Shown here piece after piece: positions 1 to 11,555 of a stretch of DNA of 64,000 bases (within the stretch, counting starts at the first letter, position 1; each line of letters starts with the position of its first letter). The notes below the pieces were generated by a model. That model was not told where the DNA came from, did no database searches, and saw only the letters and a program-made list of their open reading frames with translations. Source of the DNA: Sebastes aleutianus (Eukaryota; Chordata; Actinopteri; Perciformes; Sebastidae); NCBI GenBank assembly GCA_916700875.1, contig CAKAKS010000013.1, positions 10,670,596 to 10,734,595 of the forward strand, written 5' to 3'. A program made the translations under genes and the position numbers.

Positions 1-747
1 CCCTAGTATGGGTCAAGCTCCAAAAACTTGCAATACTACATTTCCCATGATGTAACTCAATACAGTCTTTCCATAATGCCTTATGACTTGTCATTTATCC
101 ATCATCATTAACCCTCCATTCACAGCAAGATAGAGTCAGTAAATGTTGACGGACCAGCAGCCACAAGAACAAGTTGACTGCAGTGCTGTGTTGAAACTTT
201 ATTTACTAGCGCAGTGCCTGTTCAAAGATTGCTCGGCCTCCGGTGTTGCTGCTTGAAGATTTCTCAAAAACCACTCATCCAAACAATTACCCATTCAGCA
301 CTGTACTTCCTTTGGTCCTAAGCAATCCATCCAGGGACGCTGGGAGTCAGTCAGAGCTGGGGGTGATGAGAAAAAGCCAGTCTATATAATGACATCATAC
401 TAAATGCTGCGCAGACATTCAGGTTTTTGCTTTAATTTGAATGACCGGGATCATTTATATTGAATTGTTATTAACATCATTTTACACTAATCTTTCAGTT
501 TTCCCCCTGGGTTTCTAGAGGGCAGAGGTTCTGTGCAGCCTTGGGGTATTGGGAGTGAGGGGGATTGGATGAGGAAAAATTTGATGGTTTTTGACTTTAA
601 ACTATGTAATTGTACATCATTTTGGACCATTATTATTACTATAGTTCATGCCCAAATAGCTTAAAGACAAAACTTGCCATAGTTGAATAATGATCTTATT
701 ATTTAAACATATCACAGCCTTTCAGATTCAGAAAACTGATTTAGCTT

Positions 748-753
748 TTTATT
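748..753 (-). terminator. Possible polyadenylation signal AATAAA for the small ORF
   Basis: AATAAA reads on the minus strand 9 nt beyond the stop codon of the 763-1032 ORF. A hexamer in AT-rich DNA can occur by chance, so it counts only in combination with the ORF and the upstream TATA-like box. Confidence 0.25.
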
Positions 754-762
754 AGCTTCAAA

Positions 763-1032
763 TTAGCTTGTACTTGTGAAACAATCCCGTTGTACACGTT
801 GTCTCTCAATTCCAACTCCATTCTCGTGTCTCAAGTTGCTAATCGGACTGTAGACTATAACTGATGCATGGATGAGGAAGTCTTGGCCTGGATATCCTCT
901 GGCTATACCGGAACCACAGAAATATTGTCCGTTACCCCCAGAGGCTAAATTGTCGTCAGACCGACAGTCGATGGGTCCGAAGATTGGTGGAAACCAAACT
1001 AGAGCTAAAAGGAGAGTGAATATTGAACTCAT
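763..1032 (-). CDS. Candidate small secreted protein, unrecognised (89 aa)
   Basis: I do not recognise this ORF. The ATG is at 1032-1030, with an in-frame TAA upstream at 1068-1066. The first 19 residues (MSSIFTLLLALVWFPPIFG) look like a signal peptide: a short polar start, a long hydrophobic core, then PIDC. The remainder is hydrophilic, with three cysteines (in IDCRS, YFCGSG and RDCF), a Gly/Asn-rich stretch and no membrane segment. A TATAAA-like box lies about 110 nt upstream and AATAAA directly follows the stop. A GTAAGC donor-like site and a pyrimidine-rich TTTTAG also occur near the 5' end, so splicing is possible. It lies within an intron of the serotonin receptor gene on the same strand. 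It could be a real small gene, an exon of an unknown transcript, a decayed retrocopy, or chance. Confidence 0.25.
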   Translation of the reverse strand: MSSIFTLLLALVWFPPIFGPIDCRSDDNLASGGNGQYFCGSGIARGYPGQDFLIHASVIVYSPISNLRHENGVGIERQRVQRDCFTSTS

Positions 1033-1142
1033 AAGGTGGACAGAAACATGACTCAAACTGAATGCTTACGTTGTTGGATGTGTAAAAAGGCACATCCGGC
1101 ACATCTGTGAATGTCTGTTTGCTAACTGGTTGCCATAACAAT

Positions 1143-1148
1143 TTTATA
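1143..1148 (-). promoter_or_regulatory. TATA-like box upstream of the small ORF
   Basis: TATAAA on the minus strand in the context CTTATAAAAT, about 110 nt before the ATG at 1032. This is consistent with a short 5' UTR but is weak on its own. Confidence 0.2.
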
Positions 1149-2955
1149 AGGTGATGACATGTCAGATGTTGAGTTTGTTACTCTGCTCACAAGTAGCCAA
1201 AAGGAACCCCCAAAGAATGGTCTGATTGTTGTGGGACTTGACTCCCTGAAGATATGAACTAACTTTGAACTTTAAAGAAAAACAATAAAAGTAGTTTTGA
1301 CCCGCTAAAATGAGGATTACTGTCACTGGAAACTGTAAAGGCCAGCTTGTGTTCATCTACAGCTCTGCAAAAGATTTTCTCACTGACTTTCAGCTCTTCT
1401 GCGATGTTGACATTTACAGGTACACAAGAAATGTGCCTTTGGTGTTAATGCAGAGACCGGGCTGAGATGTTACAGGAAGACAGCCTCTCTTTAATCTAAT
1501 GTTTTTACTCAACATTGGAAAATGAATTCAATAGACAGCCTACCATATAACAACCCGACATCCTATTAAGCTAATGTGGGCGTTCATGCAGAATCCTGGC
1601 AGGGATATTGTAAGCAAGAACAGCAGTTGATGGCTGGTATGATATTGCAATTATCAGTTAGCACCCTCTGGCTCTTAAATCACTTGCAATAGAACAGTGA
1701 GAAATGTCTCAGAGAAGTAATAATCATTTCAACAATTGCACTGAAAAATATTTTGAAATAATGACAGGGCACAGTGTGCTGGCAACAGCTGGTGAGTGGG
1801 TGGGTGCCTGAGATCAGGGGTAGAAATGTGCAGAGAAGATTGTTTAAATATTGGGTGAGATTTATAGGCATGTATCTGTCTTTTCATGATTACAGCAAGA
1901 AGCCGTGAAGAACAAGAGCAATACGTAGAAGCCCTTTTAGCAGGTTGGAGCATCTGTTTTCTTACTGTGTTGAACAGAGGACTGTTAGCCAATCGGATAA
2001 CTTTGTGCAGGTAAGAGTGTGTGCTCCTGAAGACTCACTTAAAATGTTATCAGCCGATTGAATTGGGGTTATCAGCGGTTATTAGCCTCATAGATATGGA
2101 TTAGAAGGGGCCTGCTACACCTACTAGTAGGTTCAGAAGGCTGTTGTCATCTATTCAAATGGTTGATCAAGGATACAAATACAAGATGACGACGACGACA
2201 ACCTCACAGTAATTATGACTATGGATGGGGATCGTTACATTTTTATTGATATTGATACCATTTTCAAGACTGCTTAACTATCCGAGTTTTATCGATACCA
2301 CTATCGATGCTTTTCTATTATTTGGCAGGAAGACGAGACGACAATAAATTCTTCACAAATCTGATATTGCTTTATTGCTTAACTGTGAGTATGTGACTGT
2401 TTGATTTCTGAACAGTTAAAATCATTCAAAGCGACCTTTAATATAAAATAAACACTTATTTGAACCTAAACCACAATCCTTTCCTAAACCAAACCAAGTA
2501 GTTTTGTTGCCTAAACCTAAAGTTCAATTCACAAAGTTTCACTTTCCCAATATCTGTGTTAACCACTGATAATGCCCATTCAATCGGCTGGTAACATTCA
2601 AAATCGGTGTCCTGAATGATGCCTGTGTGTATGTATATGCAAACTGAAAACTTGTTTCTAACAGAGCAAACTCAGAGACAGAACATAAATTGTTCTTATT
2701 TTTGACACTGAATGTAGCCATTTTTGACATTTTCTTAAATTTTTCCAGCTAGAAATTACATATTTAAAGGTTCAGTTCACCTCCATAACAAAAACACACA
2801 AAAACAAGTTTCAGTAGAAATGAAAAGGGATCACAGCAACGTGTGTAGATTATTCAGAGAAGTGCACATATATGAAGCTTTCAATGTTAGTTGCTTGCTG
2901 CAAGTCTTCTACCCAACATGTTTACACAAGCAGATATGGTTTTTGGGTAGTCACA

Positions 2956-2961
2956 ACTCAC
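2956..2961 (-). other. 5' splice donor (GTGAGT) of the receptor exon
   Basis: On the minus strand the coding sequence reads CTCTATG followed by GTGAGTTGTG, a near-consensus donor. The intron falls after the first base of the codon following Tyr138 (phase 1). An intron at this point, just after TM2 (ILY/Asp-Gly), is the position I recall for vertebrate 5-HT2A and 5-HT2C genes. Confidence 0.85.
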
Positions 2962-3376
2962 CATAGAGTATGTTAATGAGGGAGATCGGCATGACCAGGA
3001 TGCCTACGAGCATGTCCGCCACAGCCAGCGACCTCAGGAAGAAGTTGGTGGCGTTTTGGAGCTTCTTCTCCAGCGACACAGCAAGGATCACGAGGATGTT
3101 GCCACCGATCGTCAGCGCGATGATGATGAGTATGAGCAGCGCCGGCCAGTTTTTCTCCTTCAACGCCGCCCTGGTGACAGACTCCTGGGTGAAATTGTCC
3201 AGACCGGCACTCATGGCTGCCGCACCTCCACTGCTGCCTCCAAACCCTATCCCCCATGTCAAGGATTGGTTGAGGTCCAGGGGGTTTATGCTTGGCCAAG
3301 CCATCCAACCTCCAACCTCCAGGGAAGAAGTGGTGGTGCTGAACCCGCCAAGAAGAGCCCTCGTTGGGCCACCCAT
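2962..3376 (-). CDS. htr2c: 5-HT2-class serotonin receptor, first coding exon (N-terminus, TM1, TM2); htr2c-like
   Basis: This is a class A GPCR of the Gq-coupled 5-HT2 group, acting at the plasma membrane as a serotonin receptor. The exon encodes 138 full codons. Residues 1-76 are a Gly/Ser-rich extracellular N-terminus with two N-glycosylation sequons (NQS at 36, NFT at 61). TM1 is about residues 77-101 (NWPALL...GGNILVILAV, with the conserved Asn at 93). The first intracellular loop reads EKKLQNATN. TM2 follows with LAVADMLVG, where Asp121 is the conserved sodium-site aspartate, and VMPISL. ATG 3376 is the first after an in-frame TAA at 3394-3392 and has G at -3 and G at +4; Met55 (MSAGLDN) is an alternative start. 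NWPALL, IGGN and ADMLVG favour 2C, while KKLQN and ILYG resemble 2A, so the class is sure but the paralogue is not. The exon is GC-rich against AT-rich surroundings. The remaining exons are outside the window. Confidence 0.88.
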
Positions 3377-4200
3377 CCCAAAGAGAGACCCTTACCCTAT
3401 TGGACGTTGAAACAGGGAGGGTTCCCCTGGTTTTAATTCACCTTCTTCACCAGCAGAGGGAAGAAGAAGGTGGAGAGAGCGATGTGGTCAGCATTGATCA
3501 TGACTTATTAAGAGCTTTGAAGTGTGTCTTCCAAAATGGATTCTTGATAACAACAGAATACCATTATTAAGGTTCTGGGGGGAGGGGAACAACAAGGAGG
3601 ATGAGACTTTGGGGAAAGGAAATGACAGGGAAGAGGGGAGAGGGGATTGGGAGGGCCTAGCTACAAATGGTTTTCAGTTTAAATTGTATTCCAATAAAGT
3701 CCCGCTAGCTGCAAACAGCCTCAGATTGTTCCCTGAGCTTTGAATCTCCCATTTCTTGCCAATAAGTCATTGGCGACGAGTTCTCAAGGTGTAGGCTGAG
3801 CCAGAACGTCCCGCGTTGCTTCGTGGTGCATCAGTCAGTTCTTGGTGGAACTGAGAGTTTAGGAGTTTCTGATTTAGAGCTGAACATTGGTTTCCTCATA
3901 TCCATGGCTGCTGTCTGCTCCAGTCACCAGATCTTCACTGGTTAGTTTATAGATGAGTATCAATTCAAGAAAGGTGTAGCAAGTTTCTTCTTTTAGGTCA
4001 GAGTTGGTGATCAAGTTGATCTGTGGAAGGAACCAACAACAACAAAAAAGACATCATATAATTTATTTTTGAAATTCCTCTTTGCACAACTTTATAATTC
4101 TCCACCCAGTCATTGATCATTGATTAATCAATCAAACCTTTCTCTCTTGCATCTTCCTCACTGTTTCAACATCAGTTGGTCTGTCTTTTCCAACCTTCCT
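3377..4200. other. Upstream flank / 5' UTR region of the receptor exon
   Basis: This stretch precedes the receptor ATG on the minus strand and presumably contains 5' UTR or an upstream intron. Two pyrimidine-rich AG sites on the minus strand (near 3393 and 3465) could be splice acceptors, but neither is strong. Positions 3580-3660 are a purine-rich patch. No other exon was recognised. Confidence 0.3.
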
Positions 4201-4201
4201 T

Positions 4202-4530
4202 TTACCCTATAGGGTAAATGGAAATAAGGGTTCCAAAAGGGTTCTTTCTGAAAGGCTTAGGTTCTACACAGAACCATTTGCTTGTGTTTTTGAAAAGGTT
4301 CTTTGTAAGCCAAAGGGTTCCATTAAGCACCTTTTTCAACCAAAGGACCCTTTTTGGAAGAAAGAGTCCTTCAAGGATTGTTGAAAGCATGGGTATTAAA
4401 AGATCATCACAGCCCAGTACCATAATTGTTGTGGGTTGCACCAGATCAGCCCCGGCCCTTAAGGAGCCTCTCGAGGAACTCTTAGAATATAGAATGGTTC
4501 TCAGTAGAAGCCCCTGGATTGGTTCTTGTT
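4202..4530. repeat. GGTTCT/AGAACC-rich dispersed repeat (MITE-like)
   Basis: Starts with the palindromic CCCTATAGGG and continues with many alternating GGTTCT, AGAACC, AAGGGTTC and AAAAGG motifs, so that pieces can pair with one another. Such AGAACC-type repeats are common in fish genomes. Ends and target duplication were not resolved. Confidence 0.4.
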
Positions 4531-4537
4531 AACACCA

Positions 4538-4700
4538 AAGACTGTATATAAAGATAGACGACATGACAGCTCCCCAAAAGTGAAGCCAAAACATCTGGAT
4601 CGCCCCCTGGTGGCTAGCTGGAGTATAGCTCACACCCCCCCTCCATGTTAGCGGATGGGAGATGGGCCAAACTAAAAAGTTAAAGTTAAATACATTTTTC
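4538..4700. repeat. Dispersed teleost repeat (AGACTGTATATAAAG... type)
   Basis: Begins AAAGACTGTATATAAAGAT and contains GTGAAGCCAAAACATCTGG and CGCCCCCTGGTGGC, word patterns I recall from a repeat common in percomorph fish. It appears once here, so the assignment rests on memory rather than an internal match. Confidence 0.35.
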
Positions 4701-4939
4701 CCAAAGATGGTGTCTGTCATTTTAGGTCGTTCTTATCAAGTGTTAATTTTTACGTCATGATTAATTTTGACGTCATGATTGACAGCTTTTAAGACTGTAT
4801 ATTACAATATATTATTTTAGTCTTTCCTTCCTTTATTACGTATTTGGATCCCTTTTACATTTTTATTGCATTTTCCGTCACTTTCCTTCATTCCTTCTCC
4901 CTAACCTCCCTTTGGTGCTTCTTCCCTCCTGCATTTCTC

Positions 4940-4972
4940 CCCCCCCCCCCCCCTCCCTCCAGCCCTCCAGCA
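4940..4972 (+). repeat. C-rich low-complexity tract
   Basis: A run of about 17 C residues followed by CCTCCCTCC, within a pyrimidine-rich stretch from 4815 to 5035. Confidence 0.8.
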
Positions 4973-5152
4973 ACACGGCCACTCAGATCTGTCCTTCTTT
5001 GTTTCTTTCTACCTCACAGCGATTCTTCCTCTACTAGACTAATTTATGATATCGTCTGCACCCTTAATAAAAGTTGAGAGAATGATGTCATTTAAAACAA
5101 ACTGAAGGAGATAAAATGAAACGGAAGCTCTGATATTTACACCCTCACATCA

Positions 5153-5153
<1 letters not shown>

Positions 5154-5185
<32 letters not shown>
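5154..5185 (+). repeat. (GT)n microsatellite
   Basis: Uninterrupted GT dinucleotide run, with a second GT-rich patch at about 5290-5320. Confidence 0.9.
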
Positions 5186-5186
<1 letters not shown>

Positions 5187-5438
5187 CAAAGTACTGGCTG
5201 TCCTCTCTATTTACCCTTACCTCTCAGCGGGTCCGTGATTTAGCACCTCATAAATGTCTTCAAGGATATGTCGAGGAGTCAGAGTGTACTGCGTGTGTCT
5301 GTGTATGTGTGTGCCTGTATGTCTTTACATGTAACAAACAGTAAGACAGAGAGAAACACTGTGAAAATCAATGAGACATTTTTTAAGAATGTGTGGGCAT
5401 ATGTTTAAGAATGAAAAGGGAGTGTGTTCCTCTGTGTC

Positions 5439-5440
<2 letters not shown>

Positions 5441-5470
<30 letters not shown>
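5441..5470 (+). repeat. (TG)n microsatellite
   Basis: Uninterrupted TG dinucleotide run inside loosely TG-rich DNA. Confidence 0.9.
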
Positions 5471-5472
<2 letters not shown>

Positions 5473-5682
5473 AGATAAAAAGCCAGTACATTTCCAGACG
5501 GACCCAGGCCTCCAGCGGAGATGGTTTAGTAGGCGGTGAGTCTATGATGATATCAAGCAGAGTACAATAGGCACTCTGAGTGTGTAAATGTTAGACTCAT
5601 TGCTAAAAACACAATAATAAAAACCTGCTTTGCAATTCTGAGTGTGTGTGCTAACATTTGTTTTGTTTAATGTGAATGTATT

Positions 5683-5760
5683 GTAAGTCAATGCGTGTTG
5701 TTTTTGTGTGTGTAAATGACTTCATAGATTCATGGTCTAGGTGTGATTGTGTACAAACTA
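5683..5760 (+). repeat. Direct repeat flanking the MITE-like element, left copy
   Basis: About 78 bp starting AAGTCAATG and ending ...GGTGTGATTGTGTACAAACTA recur, with several changes, at 6693-6770 on the other side of the element. This is far longer than a transposon target duplication and points to a local duplication. Confidence 0.7.
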
Positions 5761-6691
5761 CAGGGCTGGTCATCGATTCAAATATTTAATCTCAATTAAT
5801 CACGATAGTTCAGAGATAATCATGTGTTTTTTATCTGTTCAAAATGTACCTTAAAGGGAGATTTGTCAAGTATTTCATATTACTATGCAAATATATGTAT
5901 ATATTTATTATTGGAAATTAATTAACAACACAAATGAATGACAGATATTGTCCAGAAACCCTCACAGGTACTGCATTTAGCATAAAACAATATGCTCCAA
6001 TCATAACATGGCAAACTGCAGCCCAACAGGCAACAACAGCTGTCAGTGTGTCAGTGTGCTGACTTGACTATGACTTGCCCCAAACTGCATGTGATTATCA
6101 TAAAGTGGGCATGTCTGTAAAGGGGAGACTCGTGGGTACCCATAGAACCCATTTACATTCACTGATCTGGAGGTCAGAGGTCAAGGGACTCCTTTGAAGA
6201 TGGACATGACAGTATCTCCTCGCCAAGATTTAGCGTACATTTGGAGCGTTATTTAACCTCCTTCATGACAAGCTAGTCTAACATGGTTGGTACCGATGGA
6301 TTCATCAGGTTTCTATAATTTCATATGATGTCATATATTTTCCCTCTAGCTTTTAACTGAGCTCGCTAAAATAAAAACAAAAAACGCATGTTGCATTAAT
6401 GCGTTAAAGAAAATAGTGGCGTTAAAACAAATTTGTGTTAAAGCATTATTGTGTTAACTTTGACAGCCCTTTGAAAATGGCCATGGCAGTTTTTCCTCGC
6501 CAAACTTTAGCTCAACTTTGGAGCGTTATTTAACCTCCTTCCCGACAAGCTAGTCTTCACTCCTCACTCTTCACTCTAGCTTTAAAACTGAGCCGCTACA
6601 ACCTAAAAATCACAAGTTGCGTTAAAGAAATGATTGACGTTAAAACTAATTTGTGTTAACGCGTTATTACCGTGTTAACTTTGACCGCCCT
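5761..6691 (+). mobile_element. hAT-like non-autonomous element, family A (CAGGGCTG... / ...TTGACAGCCCT), with duplicated right end
   Basis: Starts CAGGGCTGGTCATCGATTC and first ends at 6470 with AACTTTGACAGCCCT. A diverged second copy of the right part (about 6190-6470) follows at 6471-6691, ending TTTGACCGCCCT. No transposase ORF is visible. Internal landmarks such as GTGGGTACCCATAGAACCC and CTTTGGAGCGTTATTTAACC are shared with 21880-22175 and, inverted, with 29347-29970. The terminal words match family-A copy 9287-9501, which has an exact 8-bp target duplication, supporting hAT superfamily membership. Confidence 0.75.
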
Positions 6692-6692
6692 G

Positions 6693-6770
6693 AAGTCAAT
6701 GCTTGTTGTTTCTGTGTGTGTTAATGATGCATACATTTATTGTCAAGGTGTGATTGTGTGCAAACATAAT
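6693..6770 (+). repeat. Direct repeat flanking the MITE-like element, right copy
   Basis: Diverged copy of 5683-5760, matching over AAGTCAATGC.TGTTGTTT.TGTGTGTG and the ending GGTGTGATTGTGT.CAAAC.TA. Confidence 0.7.
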
Positions 6771-7607
6771 TAGTAATTCAGATTATTCATGTGTGTGTGG
6801 GCAGATCCATGGTTAGTCCTTATACCTAAACGACAACATCAAACAGGTTGTTTGCAGCCTCTTCCATAATGACCCATATGACCTTTAAAAAATGACTCAT
6901 ATGACTGCTGCTGATCTGCAACCTGTTTGATATTTTGGGAACTGTTCACAACCTCACTGTGATGACCAGACTGTGGGAAGTCACCGTGTCCAGCTGTTGT
7001 TTGTCAGGACGTATTTACAGCACGTACCGCGGCCATCTGCAGTTCATCTTGTTCTGTTCATGTTCTTCTCTTATTTATAGTAACAACCACGTACGAAGAT
7101 GGATGGCACACTTTCTTTGCGCTGACATGGATCGGTAAAACAACAGCGTTCCTCTGCCATCTGCTCATTTAGTATCACATTGGCACATTCTTCTTCTCTG
7201 GCTTTTTCCATGCATACGGAAGCTGCATAGGACTACATGTTTAGTTTAGTTTAGTTTATGTTGTTTTCAACTTATACATCACACATCTTGGCCCTTTTTG
7301 TATTCACTGACTGAAAGAAATAAACATACCAGGCATGCTATGAAAAGAATAGGTGAACAATTGTTATCAATGCTTTTTACACCCTATCTGATACTAGTAA
7401 TACCTGTCGCTGCACTTTTACCCTCACTGTCCTTATCCTCCTCGCAGCTTGTTGTCTTCCTCACTATTAAAGTCTACATTCATCCTCAGTAACATCAGCT
7501 GGGAGGGCTAGTTCTACCTTCTTCTTTGAAGAGACATGCATTAATGTGTCCATTCTGTAAATGTGTAAAATATAAGCATATGCTCTGTAGAGAGGACTCA
7601 CACAGTG
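6771..7607. other. No recognisable feature
   Basis: Ordinary AT-leaning non-coding sequence. A short (TTTAG)n run lies near 7241-7258. I see no exon, RNA gene or repeat with clear ends. Confidence 0.5.
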
Positions 7608-8702
<1,095 letters not shown>

Positions 8703-8710
8703 ACGCAGTG

Positions 8711-9278
8711 TTCTGCTACAGAAGACTATACAGTGTAATAACCTGAACTTTATTACAACTACCTCATATCAAAATGATCTAGGTTCTTTTGTAGAGTTGA
8801 AAAGTAAATTATGATGACTGTTATGCTTTTGAATAGCAAAAAATGTCACGGTGGGAATCCATAACGGTATGATGTTACCTCAAGGCAACATTGGCATTTT
8901 AACAATTTGCCATTATTTACAAATAAAGTACATTGAACAATTAAAAATCAAACTTCACTCATCTATTAATGCGAATCCATTGTATTGTAAAATGACAGTT
9001 TTCAGACCATTTTTGTAGAGCTGAATTATATGTGGAAGGCTGCAAACAGGGATTCAAAATCCAGCCTCCAGAGGGACACAATAAGACACTGCTATTGGTT
9101 TCCTTCTTGTCCTGCCTATTTTTTAAGGTATTGCATCATAATTGCCGATATGTTGTGTGAGTGTAAAAGCCCCAAAATGGGTTTGTTACTTTGAGGCAAC
9201 ACTGTCCCATAGAGGGTTAAGTGAATTACGTCCCTAGCTTAAATAACCTAACAAACTCCTTTTAAGCTAAATCATAAT
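8711..9278. other. No recognisable feature
   Basis: AT-rich non-coding sequence between two hAT-like insertions. GAGGCAACA-type words recur on both sides (about 8880 and 9190), suggesting remnants of an older repeat, but no ends are visible. Confidence 0.4.
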
Positions 9279-9286
9279 GTTTTTTT

Positions 9287-9331
9287 AGGGTTGTCAAAGT
9301 TACAATCATAATAACACGTTAACGTAAATTC

Positions 9332-9363
<32 letters not shown>

Positions 9364-9501
9364 TTGCATAAAGCAGCATATTTGTCCACACCCATGTTGA
9401 TAAGAGTATTAAATACTTGACTAATCTCCCTTTAAGGTACATTTTGAACAGATGAAACATGTGTGATTTAATTTAATTAGTTTAATTGATTGACAGCCCT
9501 A
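9287..9501 (-). mobile_element. hAT-like family A element, internally deleted copy
   Basis: Ends AGGGTTGTCAAAGTTACAAT and AATTGATTGACAGCCCTA, flanked by an exact 8-bp duplication GTTTTTTT at 9279-9286 and 9502-9509. It shares CATAAAGCAGCATATTTG and TAATCTCCCTTTAA with the inverted copy at 29347-29970. An (AT)n tract fills the middle. At 215 bp it is a short derivative. Confidence 0.8.
9332..9362 (+). repeat. (AT)n microsatellite
   Basis: About 12 AT units followed by ACACAC, inside the family A copy at 9287-9501. Confidence 0.9.
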
Positions 9502-9858
9502 GTTTTTTTTACTAAACCTAACCAAGAAATTTTGTTAAGTTTTTGTTCACAATCCATGAGAAAATGTTTCCCTCTAAAGGGGAGACAGGGCTGCACGGTC
9601 AGCGTCTATATCTTTAGCTGATTAAAGGAGGCTGCACCAGCTTTCAGTGGTTATCTGTCTTGACTGTGTCTACGCTGAAAAAAGAGGTCTTTGTGCAACA
9701 TAAAGTCAATAATACAGAAGAGGAGTGTGGTTGTTTTAGAAGTAAAGCCATTAATGAGGTTGCTGTATGCATGATTCTAAATAATGGTAAACAACAGTAG
9801 AATTAGGTCTGGGTTTAAACACAAGAAAAACAGATTTAAATAAGAACAGGCAATGAGG

Positions 9859-9861
<3 letters not shown>

Positions 9862-9905
<44 letters not shown>
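9862..9905 (+). repeat. (TG)n microsatellite
   Basis: About 22 uninterrupted TG units. Confidence 0.95.
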
Positions 9906-9906
<1 letters not shown>

Positions 9907-10095
9907 ACATGTAGGAATGTGTGTTTATCACCTCTGCAATGCTCAGTGTGTATTGGACAGGCTGCTTCCTATCTTCTCCTCTCAGGGAGAGTATCAGCGT
10001 AGTTCACAGGAAACTAAACAGCACTGCAGGCGAGCCATTTAACCGGGCTGATAAAGCAGCAATACATCACACAGAGAGAGAGGACCAAGAGAAGA

Positions 10096-10122
10096 GGAGG
10101 AGGAGGAGGAGGAGGAGGATGA
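10096..10122 (+). repeat. (AGG)n trinucleotide tract
   Basis: Seven or more AGG units in a purine-rich stretch (10070-10205). Confidence 0.9.
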
Positions 10123-10209
10123 GGGGGTAGAGAGGAGGAAGGATTGGAGAGATATAGGAAGTGATTGAGAAGAGAGGAAACAGACGAAATGAAAGAGAAA
10201 GAGGTGACT

Positions 10210-11555
10210 TATTCTCACAATCTTTCTCCTTGAGTCATATAGTTTAAAACCTGGCATGAAAACACAGTTCATTAGCTTCCAACCAAAGACTACATGCAGA
10301 GTGACTGCACGCGTGTCTCAGCCAACCAATCACATCATCTGTAGATTATAATTGGTGTTGTGACTGTGAAACCCTTCGTAGAGAGAGCTACACAGACACG
10401 GCTGGAGACTCACAAAGGATCACGCAGCAGATGCCTAGTTAAAGCACAGATGTCGCCGCCGCCGCTTTTCACCGCGGGAACAAATTGCTGCCGCACTTAT
10501 GTTTGTTTAAGCCATCTCTGCTCTGAGAGATAAAACAGAGGAGGGTGGCAGGGAAATGGGATGGAGGGATTTTCTTCTTATTAAACTGCCCCACAAAGAC
10601 AAACAGCACTTCCTGTTTGTTTGTTTGTTTGTGTGGTCTGAAGCTGCTTAACATTCAAGGGTTATATTTCATATCCATTCACACCACCAGCTACAAATGC
10701 TGCTAAATGATTCAATGTCACAATGATACTTTGTATTGGGGCAATTTCACTACTCACACTTGTGCTTGTTTGGTTTTGAAACTTCTTGGTTTGCCTAATT
10801 ACTATGTTTTCATTACTCATGCATGATACCCTGTGGTTCATTCAATCTTTTAGGTGGAATAAATCCTCTATTATTTAGGACTTTTGCAGTGGTCATATCA
10901 TTGTAGATGGGTAGAATTTAATGAACATTTCAAGTTGCTCATTCCTGCCTCAGGTGAATTGTACCTTCTACTTGCTGTTACTGTAAAAGGAGAGTCTGAT
11001 GGGACAGCTACGACCAGCAAGACGAGGGTCACGTGACTGACCGGGGCTGTTAGCTGTTAGCATTTTACTGGCGGACAACTACCGATGGCAGTGCGAGCCA
11101 ATACTGTAGCACAATATCTTACAGATCACGATGGCTGTGGGTTTGAAGATGTTTTCTATGGACACAATTCAGTATGAAGTGATTACTGTAAATTTCTCTA
11201 GCCAGGCATTCTGATCTGAGTTGGGGGACGTCTATAGTTGGGCCACGCCCAGTCCAGTCGCCAGGAGAAAACGTTGTCACTGGACGATTCTGCAAACTAC
11301 TGAAAAGTTAAATATCGCCGTTTTTGCATTCGGTCAGAGCAAGTGGTGTCGTACAACTAGTGACCGTTATTGAAAGTAACATGGTATAATAAGAAGCGAG
11401 AGGTTGGTTAGCCAGGAGGCCGCTGTTCATGTCCTGTGTGAAACCAGAAGTAAACATTGTCTTTACACTTTTTATGTAACGTTCTTCAGCGGGTTACGTC
11501 ACGTTATGTAAGAATGTCCGCTAAGTGCGGTTGTTATCTATTTATGCTTGTTATG
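10210..11555. other. No recognisable gene
   Basis: Non-coding sequence with a CGCCGCCGCCGC patch at about 10453 and a short (TTTG)n run near 10613-10632. No exon was recognised. Confidence 0.4.

Larger units (their letters stand above)
1..2955 (-). other. Intron following the first coding exon of the 5-HT2-like receptor gene (partial)
   Basis: The donor at 2956-2961 opens an intron that runs toward lower coordinates and is still open at the window edge. I looked on the minus strand for the next expected receptor exon (TM3 with the DRY region) and did not see it, so the intron is longer than about 2.9 kb. The stretch holds a candidate small ORF at 763-1032 and, near 2440-2530, a short CCTAAACC-rich segment of a type often found in fish dispersed repeats. 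Nothing else was recognised. Confidence 0.7.

Noticed and set aside
2970..3436. Two long plus-strand open frames overlapping the receptor exon
   Set aside because: They are antisense shadows of the GC-rich exon; the minus-strand frame has clear GPCR motifs and a splice donor.
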